Shown here: piece after piece, positions 1 through 10,479 of the stretch
How the letters are laid out: the number at the start of each line of letters is the position of its first letter
Numbering within the stretch: position 1 is the stretch's first letter
Assembly (NCBI RefSeq): GCF_002934365.1
Contig: NZ_PTIY01000010.1
Location: 124,001-188,000, forward strand
Length of the DNA: 64,000 bases
Direction: 5' to 3'
Source of the DNA: Methylobacter tundripaludum
Lineage (GTDB): Bacteria; Pseudomonadota; Gammaproteobacteria; Methylococcales; Methylomonadaceae
Position numbers and translations under genes: made by a program
The notes under the pieces: model-generated
Database searches by the model: none
Told to the model about the DNA's origin: nothing
The model's input: only the letters and a program-made list of their open reading frames with translations

Positions 1-753
1 ATCGTCAGCGCTGACAATCAGGTCGCCTTGTTGCAATCCGGCTGCCAGTGCGGCGCTATCGGGGAGCACTTTTCCTATGATAGGCTGCAATTTTGGCGAC
101 CAAGGCTTAAAGCCTAAGCGTTGATACAATACATCAGGGCTTTCACTGTCTTTATCGGCAAGCTCAAGCACCTTGATAGCTTGTTGACCATCAAAGTTTC
201 TTACCTCAACCTTTATGCTGTGTTCTCCATCAAGCCCCGAGGATACTAATACACTCATGGCCTCGGTCCAGGTTGGCGTCGTCTTGCCGTTAACCGAGAC
301 GATCTCATCGCCTTCAACAAAGCCTGCGGCTGCGGCTAATGTACCCTGCTCTACCGCGCCGAGTATCGGTTTTATGCCGGTCTCGCCAATGACCAACACG
401 CTCCAGAACAACACGACTGCGAGCACCAAGTTAAACAGGGGGCCTGCCGCAACGATGGCCGTTCTGGCTAATACAGATTGGCGATTAAACGCAAACGGCA
501 AATCGGCTTCGCTGACTTCCCCTTCCCGCTCATCGACCATCTTGACATAGCCGCCCAGTGGGATTGCCGATATGGCATACTCTGTCGCACCTGGTTTTTT
601 CCGGTACGACCATAAAACCTTGCCAAAACCGACCGAAAACCGGAGTACTTTGACTCCGGCTTTGCGCGCCACCCAGAAGTGTCCGAATTCATGAAATGAA
701 ACCAGGACGCTGATGGCGACCAGGAAATAAAACAGTGTATGCAGCAAATCCAT
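1..753 (-). CDS. rseP: RseP site-2 intramembrane metalloprotease (N-terminal part, cut by window edge)
   Basis: Site-2-protease family zinc endopeptidase of the inner membrane, which in relatives cleaves anti-sigma factor RseA within the membrane and clears signal peptides. The frame is open from an ATG at 753 to the window edge, giving 251 residues of a protein usually about 450 long. The zinc motif HEFGH lies at residues 21-25 inside the first membrane segment. A second membrane segment and the start of a PDZ domain (SVNGKTTPTW) follow. The start overlaps the dxr stop by one base (TGATG), so the two are probably translationally coupled. The C-terminal half, with the second metal-ligand motif, lies outside the window. 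Confidence 0.93.
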   Translation of the reverse strand, partial: MDLLHTLFYFLVAISVLVSFHEFGHFWVARKAGVKVLRFSVGFGKVLWSYRKKPGATEYAISAIPLGGYVKMVDEREGEVSEADLPFAFNRQSVLARTAIVAAGPLFNLVLAVVLFWSVLVIGETGIKPILGAVEQGTLAAAAGFVEGDEIVSVNGKTTPTWTEAMSVLVSSGLDGEHSIKVEVRNFDGQQAIKVLELADKDSESPDVLYQRLGFKPWSPKLQPIIGKVLPDSAALAAGLQQGDLIVSADD

Positions 754-1937
754 CAATAATTAAGCTCTTCAATAATCTGCCTAGACGTTAACCGGGCCTG
801 CTGATCCGTATCTAAAATGATTTCCAGCGTATCGGCAGGCTTGGCCTCGAATTCTCCCATACAGCGCTCAATAATAACCGGAATATCGGTAAAGCGAACC
901 TGTTCATTCAAAAATGCTTCGACAGCAATTTCATTCGCCGCATTCAAAACAGTCGGCATGGTACCGCCCGCAGCAATAGCCTCATACGCCAGGCGTAAGC
1001 ACGGAAAACGTTCAAGGCTTGGCTCCTGAAAATCCATACGTCCTACATCGAAAATATTCAACGGCTCAACGCCCGAATCGAAGCGTTCCGGCCATGCCAT
1101 CGAATAAGCGATCGGTATGCGCATATCGGGATTGCCCATTTGCGCCAAAACCGTTCCATCTACATAATCCACCATCGAATGAATAACGCTTTGCGGATGG
1201 ATAACCACCTGTATCTGATCTGGGGCCATATCGAATAAAATACAAGCCTCGATCATCTCCAGGCCCTTATTCATCATCGTTGCCGAATCCACGGAAATTT
1301 TTCTGCCCATATCCCAGTTAGGGTGAGCCACTGCTTGGGCGGGCGTTACAGCAACCAGCTGATCGACCGGCATTTCCCGGAAAGGGCCGCCGGAAGCGGT
1401 CAATAAAATACGTCTGGCTTGCTTCGCCTGCATGCCTGTTTTATAGCCTGCTGGCATGCACTGGAATATCGCATTATGCTCGCTATCGATCGGCAGCAAC
1501 TGTGCTCCTGAGTCGCTGACGGCTTGCATGAAAATAGAACCCGACATCACTAGCGCTTCTTTGTTGGCCAATAATACGGTTTTACCCGCTTTGGCCGCCG
1601 CCAGACTCGGCAATAAGCCCGCTGCGCCTACGATGGCCGCCATGACTGAATCGACGTTGTCCAGTGTGGCGACATGTTCCAAGGCCTTGGCGCCTGACAG
1701 GACTTTTATATCGGCTATCGTCGAGTCTTTAAGCTTTTGTTCAAAGATTCGCGCCTTATCTTCATCCACTACAACGACGATCTCTGGATGATGCTCCAGA
1801 CATTGCTCGTAGAGGGTGTCAATATTGGTATTGGCGGTTAACGCAACAACCTTGTACAGACTTGAATGCCTGGCTACCACATCTAAGGTGCTGACACCGA
1901 TCGAGCCGGTCGCTCCAAGTATGCAAATGCCTTTCAT
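753..1937 (-). CDS. dxr: 1-deoxy-D-xylulose 5-phosphate reductoisomerase
   Basis: Second step of the MEP isoprenoid pathway: NADPH-dependent rearrangement and reduction of DXP to 2-C-methyl-D-erythritol 4-phosphate in the cytoplasm. The 394-residue length is normal for the family. A nucleotide-binding GATGSIG lies at residues 8-14, and the metal/substrate segment [17 protein letters not shown] is present mid-protein. The gene overlaps cdsA upstream (ATGA) and rseP downstream, in the conserved uppS-cdsA-dxr-rseP order. All key family segments look intact. Confidence 0.97.
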   Translation of the reverse strand: MKGICILGATGSIGVSTLDVVARHSSLYKVVALTANTNIDTLYEQCLEHHPEIVVVVDEDKARIFEQKLKDSTIADIKVLSGAKALEHVATLDNVDSVMAAIVGAAGLLPSLAAAKAGKTVLLANKEALVMSGSIFMQAVSDSGAQLLPIDSEHNAIFQCMPAGYKTGMQAKQARRILLTASGGPFREMPVDQLVAVTPAQAVAHPNWDMGRKISVDSATMMNKGLEMIEACILFDMAPDQIQVVIHPQSVIHSMVDYVDGTVLAQMGNPDMRIPIAYSMAWPERFDSGVEPLNIFDVGRMDFQEPSLERFPCLRLAYEAIAAGGTMPTVLNAANEIAVEAFLNEQVRFTDIPVIIERCMGEFEAKPADTLEIILDTDQQARLTSRQIIEELNY

Positions 1938-2815
1938 GACATCAGTCCTATCAATAATATGCCGGCATAAAAAAATGGAATGGCTGCAATCAAACTGTCA
2001 ACCCTGTCCAGAATACCGCCGTGACCGGGTAGTATTGAGCCCGTATCTTTAACGCCGCGCTGACGTTTGACCACGCTAAAAAATAAATCGCCATAAATAG
2101 AGATCAACACCGTCAATACAGACAACATTATAAAATCGGATACTCTCATCCAGACAAAACCATCTCGATAGCTATAATAGCCAATGAACGCTATGGACCA
2201 AACGGCGCCGGCTAGTAAAGCCCCATACATGCCTTGCACCGTCTTGCCTGGGCTGATTTCAGGCGCCAACTTGATTTTACCGAATTTCTTACCGGCAAAA
2301 TAAGCCGCAATGTCCGCCGTCCAAACTAAAATCAAAAAGTACAAGGTCATTTCCGAGCCGTAAAAAGCTCTTAACCTGCTTAAAAACATCCATGTCGCCA
2401 ACAAAATACCCCATCCGATTAAGGCTTTATATCGGGCTCTCATTCCCAGCTTTAAAACGCCCTCAGGCGTGTTCCTGATTAATATCATGACCAGTATCCA
2501 GAACAGCACCGGCGGTATAACCAGCCACTCCAGAGCGCCTGAATAGTCCCTGATATCAGGCCAATCCAATACTTGGGCGGCCAGCTCCAGAAATTGTGTC
2601 CAAAAATGCAGCCATAGCATCGGCAGAATCAACGCGAACAAAAACAACCCGCGTTTAAGCGGCGAATTGATACCGATAAGGTTAGCCCACTCCCATGCCG
2701 CCAAAAGAGTGATCAGCCCTATAAGCAATGAAAAATACTCTGAAGGCAGCTGAAAAACGGCAAGCACAACTAGAGGAACCAGAATTAATGCGGTAATAAT
2801 TCGCTGTAGTAACAT
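1934..2815 (-). CDS. cdsA: Phosphatidate cytidylyltransferase
   Basis: Integral membrane enzyme that makes CDP-diacylglycerol from phosphatidate and CTP, the branch point of phospholipid synthesis. The 293-residue product is strongly hydrophobic with about eight membrane segments. It ends in the CdsA signature region ([12 protein letters not shown]), including the two conserved aspartate/arginine positions. It overlaps the dxr start by four bases. The product feeds PgsA, whose gene is at 19911-20474 in this window. Confidence 0.96.
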   Translation of the reverse strand: MLLQRIITALILVPLVVLAVFQLPSEYFSLLIGLITLLAAWEWANLIGINSPLKRGLFLFALILPMLWLHFWTQFLELAAQVLDWPDIRDYSGALEWLVIPPVLFWILVMILIRNTPEGVLKLGMRARYKALIGWGILLATWMFLSRLRAFYGSEMTLYFLILVWTADIAAYFAGKKFGKIKLAPEISPGKTVQGMYGALLAGAVWSIAFIGYYSYRDGFVWMRVSDFIMLSVLTVLISIYGDLFFSVVKRQRGVKDTGSILPGHGGILDRVDSLIAAIPFFYAGILLIGLMS

Positions 2816-2876
2816 TTTGATTATTATTATGATGAAGTTGGAATTAAGTGTTAATTTTCAGTAAAAAATCGGCCAG

Positions 2877-3665
2877 TTATTTTAAAGTAATTGATTCAAG
2901 TTGCTCTCCGGTATAACCAAAGCGCCTTTGCCTGCTTTTAAAGCTCTTGATAGCATCTTCGAGTGAACTCTGGTCGAAATCCGGCCATAGCGTTTCGGTA
3001 AAATACAATTCTGTATAAGCCAGTTGCCATAACAAAAAGTTACTGACGCGCTGCTCGCCGCCGGTCCTGATAAACAAGTCGGGTTCTGGCAGATCCGCGG
3101 TTGATAAGTACTGGTTGATCAGCTGCTCATTAATGTCCTGATTTTCCAATTCTCCGGCGGCAATTTTTGCCGCCACTGTCCGAAACGCCTGACACATATC
3201 CCAGCGCCCGCCATAATTTGCCGCGATAACCAGCGTTAAGGCATTATTATCTTTGGTTTGCGCCTCTCCATCGGCCATTTTGGCTTGTAACTTATCAGAA
3301 AATGCCGTCCTGTCGCCGATAAATCGCAAGCGGATGTTATTACGGTCCAGCTTATTGATTTCTCTTTGCAGAGTCGCCATGAACAAGCCCATCAACAATG
3401 ACACTTCTTCTTCGGGGCGACGCCAGTTCTCACTGCTAAAAGCAAACAAAGTCAAGACTTCAACCTCGTGCTTCGCGCAATACTCGACAATTTTCCGAAC
3501 CGCTTTAACCCCGGCCTGATGCCCGACGGCGCGAGGCATAAATCTTTTCTGCGCCCAACGACCGTTACCATCCATGATAACGGCGATATGGCGCGGATTG
3601 TTGCTATTTATCCCTGTATTGAGGGTGGGGGCCGATTCCAAACTGTTACAGTCATCCGTAGACAT
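2877..3665 (-). CDS. uppS: Undecaprenyl diphosphate synthase (cis-prenyltransferase)
   Basis: Condenses isopentenyl diphosphate onto farnesyl diphosphate to form the C55 carrier lipid for peptidoglycan and O-antigen. The signature VIMDGNGRWAQKR begins at residue 29 with the catalytic Asp at 32, and the C-terminal RTGGEQRVSNFLLWQ active-site segment is present. Its 262 residues are slightly longer than average because of a 24-residue polar N-terminal extension. It lies between frr and cdsA. The farnesyl diphosphate substrate is made by IspA, encoded at 25890-26786. Confidence 0.96.
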   Translation of the reverse strand: MSTDDCNSLESAPTLNTGINSNNPRHIAVIMDGNGRWAQKRFMPRAVGHQAGVKAVRKIVEYCAKHEVEVLTLFAFSSENWRRPEEEVSLLMGLFMATLQREINKLDRNNIRLRFIGDRTAFSDKLQAKMADGEAQTKDNNALTLVIAANYGGRWDMCQAFRTVAAKIAAGELENQDINEQLINQYLSTADLPEPDLFIRTGGEQRVSNFLLWQLAYTELYFTETLWPDFDQSSLEDAIKSFKSRQRRFGYTGEQLESITLK

Positions 3666-3679
3666 TGTTTAAATCCCAA

Positions 3680-4237
3680 TTACATTGACAGTAAATCAGC
3701 TTCTTTTGCTTCCAGCAATTTCTCAACGTCTTTTACATATTGATCGGTCAATTTTTGAATTTTTTCTTCGGCCGCACGTGCCTCATCTTCGGAAATCATT
3801 TTTTCCTTTAAGGCATCTTTTATTGCTGAATTGGCATCGCGGCGAATATTTCTGATTGCAACGCGACCATTCTCCGCTTCATTCTTGACCACTTTAACCA
3901 AGGCACGACGGCGCTCTTCAGTCAACGGCGGCAATGGAATCCTGATAGTCATGCCGTTGGTAGCAGGGTTTAAACCCAGATCCGATTTCAAAATGGCTTT
4001 TTCAATCGCCTGGACCATGCCTTTTTCCCACGGTGTAATCGTCAATGTACGTGCGTCTTCGACCGCTATGTTGGCAACCGATGATAAAGGGGATTCAGTC
4101 CCATAATAGGTAACGCTGATTTGATCCAACAAACTGGGATGCGCCCTACCCGTCCTTATTTTTGAGAATTCATGTTTCAAGGCTTCAATACTTTTGCCCA
4201 TGCGGGTTGAAGCATCCTGTTGAATGTCACTAATCAT
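3680..4237 (-). CDS. frr: Ribosome recycling factor
   Basis: Splits post-termination ribosomes together with EF-G. The 185-residue length is standard. The characteristic N-terminal helix ([20 protein letters not shown]) and the conserved [12 protein letters not shown] segment are present, and the C-terminus is a long charged helix. The start lies eight bases inside the 3' end of pyrH, giving coupled pyrH-frr expression as in most proteobacteria. Nothing unusual was seen. Confidence 0.97.
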   Translation of the reverse strand: MISDIQQDASTRMGKSIEALKHEFSKIRTGRAHPSLLDQISVTYYGTESPLSSVANIAVEDARTLTITPWEKGMVQAIEKAILKSDLGLNPATNGMTIRIPLPPLTEERRRALVKVVKNEAENGRVAIRNIRRDANSAIKDALKEKMISEDEARAAEEKIQKLTDQYVKDVEKLLEAKEADLLSM

Positions 4238-4961
4238 TATCTGTTCCTCGTTGAATAAGAGATCCTATCTCTTCGCCCATCATCAATCTCATTACTGCAC
4301 CTTTCTCAAAAATATTCATCACCCGCATTGGCACATTATTATCCCGACATAATACCAACGCAGTGGTGTCCATTACATTGAGGCGCTGATCCAGCGCTTC
4401 GTCATAAGTTAATCGTGGATAGAATTTAGCATTCTTGTCTTTTTGCGGATCGGCGGAATAAACGCCTTTCACTTTAGTCGCCTTAATCATCAACTCGGCA
4501 TTGATTTCAATCGCCCTGAGACTGGCTGCCGAATCGGTAGTAAAAAAAGGATTGCCGGTTCCCGCCGCAAAAATAACAACCCGGCCTTTTTCCAGATGTC
4601 TGACCGCCCTGCGGCGGATATAATCTTCACAAACCTGATTGATTTTCAGCGCGGACATTACCCTGACCTGCTGTCCGTGAGCTTCCAGCGCATCTTGCAT
4701 GGCTAAGGCATTGATCACGGTAGCCAGCATACCCATTTGGTCGCTGGTTACTCTATCCAATCCTTCCGAAGCTTTTTCCGCGCCACGCAATATATTACCG
4801 CCACCGATAACCAAACCAATTTGAAGACCGGCATCGCATAACTCTTTAATTTCAGTAGCAAGACGTTTAACAATATCTGCATCAATACTGCCACCTGTCT
4901 CACTCATTAAAGCTTCACCGCTTAACTTAAGTAAAATTCTCTGGCAAATCAATTTAGTCAT
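4230..4961 (-). CDS. pyrH: UMP kinase
   Basis: Amino-acid-kinase-fold enzyme that phosphorylates UMP to UDP; the bacterial type is hexameric and controlled by GTP and UTP. The N-terminal phosphate-binding LLKLSGEAL and the glycine-rich [11 protein letters not shown] are present. The nucleotide-binding part has [16 protein letters not shown]. The 243-residue length is typical. It sits between tsf and frr in the conserved translation-linked order. Confidence 0.97.
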   Translation of the reverse strand: MTKLICQRILLKLSGEALMSETGGSIDADIVKRLATEIKELCDAGLQIGLVIGGGNILRGAEKASEGLDRVTSDQMGMLATVINALAMQDALEAHGQQVRVMSALKINQVCEDYIRRRAVRHLEKGRVVIFAAGTGNPFFTTDSAASLRAIEINAELMIKATKVKGVYSADPQKDKNAKFYPRLTYDEALDQRLNVMDTTALVLCRDNNVPMRVMNIFEKGAVMRLMMGEEIGSLIQRGTDND

Positions 4962-5025
4962 TTTAATTATCGGGGGCTGGTAGTTATTATCGATGCGTAT
5001 TCTACGGAGTTAGCCGAAGAGTGAA

Positions 5026-5913
5026 TTAATTGCCTCTAACTTGCGCCATAACTTCTTCGGCAAAGTTTTCTTCTTTCTTTTCAATACCTTCGCCCACTTC
5101 CAAACGGGCAAAACGGACTACGCTGTTACCTTTAGATGCAAGCAGTTTGCCGATAGTAACTTTATCGTCCTTAATGAAAGGTTGACCCACCAGGGTGATT
5201 TCGGCCAAAAACTTGCTGATACGGCCGACTACCATCTTCTCAATAATGTCTGCCGGTTTTCCGCTTTCTGCAGCTTGAGCCGAGAAAATCTCTTTTTCTT
5301 TCTCAATAAGTTCCGCAGGCACTTGCTCGTCGGAAACACAAGTCGGTTTACTTGCTGCAATATGCATCGCAATATCTTTGCCTAATTCGTCATCAGCCTT
5401 GGCTAATTCAACGATCACGCCGATTTTTTTGCCGTGCAAATAACAAGCTGTACCACCCGTAGCGGTGTGGTATTTCAGGAACCTTCTGACAGTAATATTT
5501 TCGCCCAACTTGGCAATCAGACCGCGACGAACTTCGTCTACGATAGTGCCGTCGGCCAACTTCATTGCCAGCAGTTGTTCTTCTGTTTCGACATCGGAAC
5601 TCAACAAAGCCGCCGTGACGTTATTGACGAAATTCACGAAATCATCAGCCTTGGCAACAAAATCAGTCTCGCAATTGACATCGGCAATCGCCACAGTTTT
5701 GCCGTCATCACTGACTTTTACGCCGATGATGCCTTCGGCAGCAATGCGATCGGATTTTTTATCGGCCTTGGCTAAACCGGATTTGCGCATATTTTCAATC
5801 GCCAATTCCATGTCGCCATTCGCTTCAACTAACGCTTTTTTGCACTCCATCATGCCGGAGCCAGTTCTTTCACGTAGTTCCTTAACCATTGCAGCACTAA
5901 TAGTATTACTCAT
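5026..5913 (-). CDS. tsf: Elongation factor Ts
   Basis: Guanine-nucleotide exchange factor for EF-Tu. The N-terminal UBA-like helix bundle (VKELRERTGSGMMECKKAL) and the nucleotide-exchange motif TDFVAKADDFV are visible, followed by the two dimerisation repeats. Its 295 residues match the family. It lies downstream of rpsB, from which it is separated by a GC-rich hairpin at 5945-5974 that may partly uncouple the two. Confidence 0.97.
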   Translation of the reverse strand: MSNTISAAMVKELRERTGSGMMECKKALVEANGDMELAIENMRKSGLAKADKKSDRIAAEGIIGVKVSDDGKTVAIADVNCETDFVAKADDFVNFVNNVTAALLSSDVETEEQLLAMKLADGTIVDEVRRGLIAKLGENITVRRFLKYHTATGGTACYLHGKKIGVIVELAKADDELGKDIAMHIAASKPTCVSDEQVPAELIEKEKEIFSAQAAESGKPADIIEKMVVGRISKFLAEITLVGQPFIKDDKVTIGKLLASKGNSVVRFARLEVGEGIEKKEENFAEEVMAQVRGN

Positions 5914-5944
5914 TCTTTGTTTTTCCTCATTAGTTCATCACTAT

Positions 5945-5974
5945 AAAAACGCCCCCGTGAGGAGGCGTTTTTTT
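5945..5974 (-). terminator. rpsB-tsf intergenic hairpin (partial terminator / attenuator)
   Basis: The two arms AACGCC-TCC and GG-GGCGTT form a GC-rich stem around a short loop. T-rich runs lie on both sides, so it could act in either direction. It sits in the 112 bp between rpsB and tsf. Since tsf has no obvious promoter of its own here, I read it as an attenuating read-through terminator. This is inference; only the inverted repeat is seen. Confidence 0.7.
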
Positions 5975-6025
5975 GCCTAACTTCTAAGCGCCCAAAAAGC
6001 GCCTGTAAAAAAATAAAACCGTATT

Positions 6026-6766
6026 TTATTCAGCTGCCGCTTCTTCAACAAAATCATCCGCTTTTGCTGATAATCCCAAACTAGCTGTTTTAGCTTCCAT
6101 GACTGCCGCGGAAACACTTTCGCAGTAGAGTTTAACGGCACGGATCGAGTCATCATTACCAGGGATGATGTAATCAATTTTTTCCGGTGAATTATTCGAA
6201 TCCACAATGCCGACGACTGGAATACCTAATTTCTTGGCTTCACTAATCGCATTCTTTTCATAACCGACATCCAATATGAAAATCACGTCAGGGACGCCTT
6301 TCATGTCTTTAATTCCGCCCAAACTGCGTTCCAGCTTTTCAAGCTCGCGTTCCATACCCAACGCTTCTTTCTTGCCGAAACGTTGATAAAGGGTGCCGTC
6401 AGCCTTCATCGCTTCTAATTCTTTTAAGCGATTGATAGATTTCTTGATGGTTTTGAAATTTGTCAGCATGCCGCCTAACCAACGATGGTTAACATAAGGC
6501 ATGCCACAACGTGTTGCTTCTTCGGCAACCACTTTACGCGCTGCTTTTTTGGTGCCGACAAACAGGACGGTGCCTTTGTTTGCTGTCATCTGACCCAGAT
6601 AATTCATTGCGTCGTTGAACATTGGAAGCGTTTTTTCCAAATCAATGATATGGATCTTGTTACGTGCGCCGAATAGGTATGTAGCCATTTTCGGGTTCCA
6701 ATAACGAGTTTGATGTCCAAAGTGAACACCCGCTTCAAGCATTTGACGCATAGATACTGCTGCCAT
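6026..6766 (-). CDS. rpsB: 30S ribosomal protein S2
   Basis: Small-subunit protein needed for late assembly and for S1 binding. The N-terminus [22 protein letters not shown] is the family signature, and the [13 protein letters not shown] and IVDSN-SP segments are present. The 246-residue length is typical. The start ATG is preceded by a good Shine-Dalgarno (TAGGAGA). The upstream leader folds into nested hairpins (6791-6892), as expected for autogenous control by S2. Confidence 0.98.
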   Translation of the reverse strand: MAAVSMRQMLEAGVHFGHQTRYWNPKMATYLFGARNKIHIIDLEKTLPMFNDAMNYLGQMTANKGTVLFVGTKKAARKVVAEEATRCGMPYVNHRWLGGMLTNFKTIKKSINRLKELEAMKADGTLYQRFGKKEALGMERELEKLERSLGGIKDMKGVPDVIFILDVGYEKNAISEAKKLGIPVVGIVDSNNSPEKIDYIIPGNDDSIRAVKLYCESVSAAVMEAKTASLGLSAKADDFVEEAAAE

Positions 6767-6790
6767 TAATTTCTCCTAAGATAAAAAATT

Positions 6791-6900
6791 CGGAACCGCT
6801 GTTCCGAGTTGGGTTACGCCTCCACCTATCCCGATTGGAAACCGGTTACAATAATTTGTAACCAGCACCCTTCCAAACGTGACGATAGGCGTGAGTATTA
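6791..6900 (-). promoter_or_regulatory. Structured 5' leader of rpsB (candidate S2-responsive element)
   Basis: Three nested stems can be read: an outer pairing of 6816-6820/6825-6830 with 6884-6892 (ACGCC, CCTATC), a middle TTGGAA/TTCCAA pairing (6835-6840 with 6871-6876), and an inner perfect 8-bp stem (6844-6851 with 6856-6863, loop TAAT). A separate hairpin CGGAAC/GTTCCG (6791-6806) next to a T-run lies 25 bases before the start codon. Gammaproteobacterial rpsB leaders are known to be autoregulated by S2. Assignment to that class is inference. Confidence 0.55.
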
Positions 6901-6919
6901 GTTCAAAAAAGAACTTCCC

Positions 6920-6948
6920 TTTATACCATAATTAGCCATTCACAACAA
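6920..6948 (-). promoter_or_regulatory. Putative sigma-70 promoter of rpsB-tsf
   Basis: On the minus strand a -35 TTGTTG (6943-6948) and a -10 TATAAA (6920-6925) are separated by exactly 17 bases. Transcription would start near 6913 and give a leader of about 145 nt that contains the nested hairpins. Pattern-based only. Confidence 0.5.
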
Positions 6949-7055
6949 GCTGATCTCTGTTAAAATGGCTTTATTACACGGGAGCAAGAAGAGAAATTCA
7001 TGACTAAAAACCCAGTCGCTTGCGCCTTTTGCCTTTTGCCTTACACCTGATTTTT

Positions 7056-7820
7056 ATGAGCATAATTATTAAGACCGAAAGTGAAATTGAAAAAATGCGT
7101 ATCGCCGGAAAGCTGGCGGCCGAAGTCTTAGAGATGATCGAGCCTTATGTCGTTCCCGGCGTCACCACAGACGAGCTTGATCAGATCTGTCACGATTATA
7201 TTGTCGACATCCAAAACGCCGTACCTGCGCCACTCAATTACCGCGGATTTCCGAAATCAATTTGCACGTCAATTAACCAGCAGATCTGCCACGGCATTCC
7301 CAGCGGGAAAAAACTCAAATCAGGCGATATCGTCAACATCGACATTACCGTCATCAAAGACGGCTACCACGGAGATACCAGTAAAATGTTTTGCGTCGGC
7401 GAAGTAAGCCGGCATGCAAAACGCCTGGTTAGAATAACCCAGGAAGCCATGTTTTTAGGCATCCAACAAGTCAAGCCGGGCGCCACACTAGGCGATGTCG
7501 GCCATGCCATACAAAAACATGCGGAATCCAATCGCTACTCCGTCGTCAGGGAGTTTTGCGGACACGGTATCGGTAAAAACTTTCACGAAGAGCCCCAAGT
7601 GCTGCATTACGGCAAAGCCGGTGAGGGAGAAGTCCTTGAGGCTGGCATGATATTAACCATCGAACCCATGATTAATCTCGGAAAACGGCATATGAAGGTG
7701 TTGGCCGACGGCTGGACGGCTGTAACCAAAGACAGAAGCTTATCCGCGCAATGGGAACACACCATCCTGGTAACCCAGAACGGCTATGAAATCCTGACTT
7801 TACGCCAAGAAGAAATGTGA
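7056..7820 (+). CDS. map: Methionine aminopeptidase type I
   Basis: Removes the initiator methionine from nascent proteins. From the ATG at 7056 the product is 254 residues; an upstream in-frame TTG at 7020 is possible, but the family N-terminus MSIIIKTESEIEKMR supports 7056. The five metal ligands are visible: the two Asp of VNIDITVIKDGYHGDTSKM, His of EFCGHGIG, Glu of LTIEPM and Glu of WEHTILV. It stands divergent from rpsB, a classical arrangement, and overlaps glnD by four bases. The 7022-7044 upstream stretch is a short GCCTTTT-type repeat arm. Confidence 0.96.
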   Translation: MSIIIKTESEIEKMRIAGKLAAEVLEMIEPYVVPGVTTDELDQICHDYIVDIQNAVPAPLNYRGFPKSICTSINQQICHGIPSGKKLKSGDIVNIDITVIKDGYHGDTSKMFCVGEVSRHAKRLVRITQEAMFLGIQQVKPGATLGDVGHAIQKHAESNRYSVVREFCGHGIGKNFHEEPQVLHYGKAGEGEVLEAGMILTIEPMINLGKRHMKVLADGWTAVTKDRSLSAQWEHTILVTQNGYEILTLRQEEM

Positions 7821-10450
7821 ACACTTTGAATAAAACGATTTTCAGCCAAAAAGACAGCCTGCAACAATTCAAACAGCTGTTAAAGCAAAAAGATGCTGAA
7901 CTAAGACAAAAATTCAACCCGCACAAATCAGTCGCCAAACTACTTCAAGACAAATCCGATTTCATCGATGAAATCTTGATCTGCTGCTGGCAACATTTTC
8001 TCGGCGAACACACCGATCAGCTCTCGCTGTGCGCCGTCGGCGGTTACGGAAGAAGGGAGCTATTCCCCTACTCCGATATCGACCTGGTTGTCTTGCTGGA
8101 TTCCGAAGACACAACCGCCTACCAGGAAGCATTGTCAAATTTCTTTACCTTTCTATGGGATATCGGCTTAAAACTGGGACAAAGCGTCCGCACTATCAAT
8201 CAATGCATCGACGCCGCGATAGCCGATCAAACCATCATGACCAGCCTTATGGAAATTCGGCTGATCATCGGCAACGCAAAGCTGCACAAAACACTAAAAC
8301 AACAAACCACTTCAGACAAAATCTGGCCGTCAGATCAGTTTTTTGCCGCGAAAATGGAAGAACAGCGCCAGCGTTACGCGAAATTTCATGACACCGCCTA
8401 CAATCTTGAACCCAACGTCAAAGAAGGACCCGGCGGGTTACGCGACAGGCAAGTCATCGCCTGGGTATTTAAGCGCCATTACAACTCATCAACACTCAAG
8501 GAGCTGATTAAATACGGCTTTATGCCCGAATCCGAATATCTAGAGCTGGTTGCCGCCCTGGAAGTGCTATGGCGGATTCGTTACGCACTGCATCTTTTAA
8601 CCAATCGCTGCGAAGATCGGCTTATTTTCGACTATCAGCGCGATCTTGCCAGACAATTCGGCTTCAGCACCGAGCATCAGGAATACAATCAGGACGTCGA
8701 ACAGTTCATGCAGTTTTACTTTAAAACCGTACTCGGACTTGAGCGCCTCAATGAAATGCTGCTGCAATTGTTTAATGAACGCTTCGTTTCCGGGGAGGCC
8801 ATTTGCAAAGCCATCCCCCTTAACGACAAATTTGTCGTCATCAACGGCTACCTTGAAGCCGCTGATGACACCCTTTTCGAACGACACCCGCTTGCCTTAC
8901 TGGAACTCTTTTTAGTCCTGGAACAGAATTCCTCAATTAAAGGCGTCCGGGCAACAACCATACGCCTGATTCGCAAAAACCTGCACTTAATCGACGACGC
9001 ATTTCGCCACAACAAAGCCGCTAACCGTCTTTTTATAGAAGCCTTTCGCCAACCTTTAGGCATTACCGACCAGCTCAGACGGATGAATCGTTACGGGATT
9101 TTAGCCGCCTATATCCCTTGCTTTGCCAATATTGTCGCCCGTATGCAGTATGATTTATTTCATATTTACACGGTAGACGAACACACTCTTTTTGTTATCC
9201 GTAACTTACGCCGCTTCGCCTTAGAAAGACATCTGGACGAACTCCCTTTCTGCAATGACATTTTCCAACTGATTGCAAAACCGGAAATACTGTATCTTGC
9301 CGGCCTGTTCCACGACATAGCCAAAGGCAGGAACGGCGACCACTCCGCCATTGGCGAAGAAATCGCCAGGGAATTCTGCATTCAGCACGAACTTTCCTCA
9401 CACGACACCAACCTGATATGCTGGCTGGTGCGCAATCACTTGGTCATGTCGATGACCGCGCAACGAAAAGACATCAGCGACCCGGACATCATTCATCAAT
9501 TCGCACAAACCGTCGGCAGCATCGAATACCTGAACTACCTGTACCTGCTTACCGTGGCCGATATTCGCGCAACCAACCCCGAACTTTGGAACGCATGGAA
9601 AGACGCCCTGCTAAAAGAGCTTTATTCGGCGACCTACAGCACCCTGCACAGAGGCTTGCACAATCCCGTAAAAATAGCGGACCGCCTGCTTGAAAATAAA
9701 AAAGAAGCAAAAGACGAACTGATAAAACTCGGTATCTCCGAACCGGTCATCATCAGATCCTGGCAACACGCCAGCGACGATTATTTCTTAAGATATTCAG
9801 CGGATGAAATAGCCTGGCATACCATCGCCATAGCCTCATCCAAGGAAGATGAGCTGCCCCTGGTCTTGCTGCGTCCGCAAACCCAACGAGGCAGCGCGGA
9901 GGTTTTTGTTTACACAAAAAATGAAGAAGCTATTTTTTCACTCAGCACAGCCACGCTTGATCAACTGGGGCTCACCATTCTTGACGCCAGAATCATGACC
10001 ACCACTGATGACTATGTACTTAATAGTTTTTTGGTCCTTGAACAATCGGGAGACCCCATCAATGAATTGTTCAGAGAAGTGCATATCTGCACCGCACTTC
10101 GCAATAACCTGCTGCATCACGAAGTGAAAAAACACAAAAATATTCACCGCCAATCAAGGCAGGCCAAACATTTCCCCATCCCCACCAGCATTCAATTCCA
10201 TGCGGACCCTTTAAACAGGCATACGATCATTGAACTCATCACTACGGACCATGCCGGGCTTTTATCAAAAATAGGCCGTGCGTTTGTGCAAAAAAACATT
10301 CACCTGCACAGCGCAAAAATAACCACCATCGGCAGCCGGGCTGAAGACATGTTTTACATTACAGACAACCACTCACAACCTATCGCGGACACCGCCAAAC
10401 AGGAGCAAATACGCGAAGAGATGCTGAAAATGCTGGGTGCAACAAGCTGA
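7817..10450 (+). CDS. glnD: Bifunctional PII uridylyltransferase / uridylyl-removing enzyme
   Basis: Senses glutamine and modifies PII proteins, controlling glutamine synthetase and NtrBC. Domain order in 877 residues: nucleotidyltransferase (GGYGRRELFPYSDIDLVVL near residue 75), central HD domain (LAGLFHDIAKGRNGDHS near 495), and two C-terminal ACT domains. It starts at a GTG that overlaps the map stop (GTGA). The length equals that of enterobacterial GlnD. With gltBD nearby it links to nitrogen assimilation, and NtrC-type sigma-54 control is of general interest here. Confidence 0.96.
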   Translation: MNTLNKTIFSQKDSLQQFKQLLKQKDAELRQKFNPHKSVAKLLQDKSDFIDEILICCWQHFLGEHTDQLSLCAVGGYGRRELFPYSDIDLVVLLDSEDTTAYQEALSNFFTFLWDIGLKLGQSVRTINQCIDAAIADQTIMTSLMEIRLIIGNAKLHKTLKQQTTSDKIWPSDQFFAAKMEEQRQRYAKFHDTAYNLEPNVKEGPGGLRDRQVIAWVFKRHYNSSTLKELIKYGFMPESEYLELVAALEVLWRIRYALHLLTNRCEDRLIFDYQRDLARQFGFSTEHQEYNQDVEQFMQFYFKTVLGLERLNEMLLQLFNERFVSGEAICKAIPLNDKFVVINGYLEAADDTLFERHPLALLELFLVLEQNSSIKGVRATTIRLIRKNLHLIDDAFRHNKAANRLFIEAFRQPLGITDQLRRMNRYGILAAYIPCFANIVARMQYDLFHIYTVDEHTLFVIRNLRRFALERHLDELPFCNDIFQLIAKPEILYLAGLFHDIAKGRNGDHSAIGEEIAREFCIQHELSSHDTNLICWLVRNHLVMSMTAQRKDISDPDIIHQFAQTVGSIEYLNYLYLLTVADIRATNPELWNAWKDALLKELYSATYSTLHRGLHNPVKIADRLLENKKEAKDELIKLGISEPVIIRSWQHASDDYFLRYSADEIAWHTIAIASSKEDELPLVLLRPQTQRGSAEVFVYTKNEEAIFSLSTATLDQLGLTILDARIMTTTDDYVLNSFLVLEQSGDPINELFREVHICTALRNNLLHHEVKKHKNIHRQSRQAKHFPIPTSIQFHADPLNRHTIIELITTDHAGLLSKIGRAFVQKNIHLHSAKITTIGSRAEDMFYITDNHSQPIADTAKQEQIREEMLKMLGATS

Positions 10451-10479
10451 CACCAACATGTGTTCTGCATAGCCCCCGA

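Noticed and set aside
468-692. Short minus-strand frame in the rseP region
   Set aside because: It is another frame of rseP; the real frame carries HEFGH and runs to the window edge.
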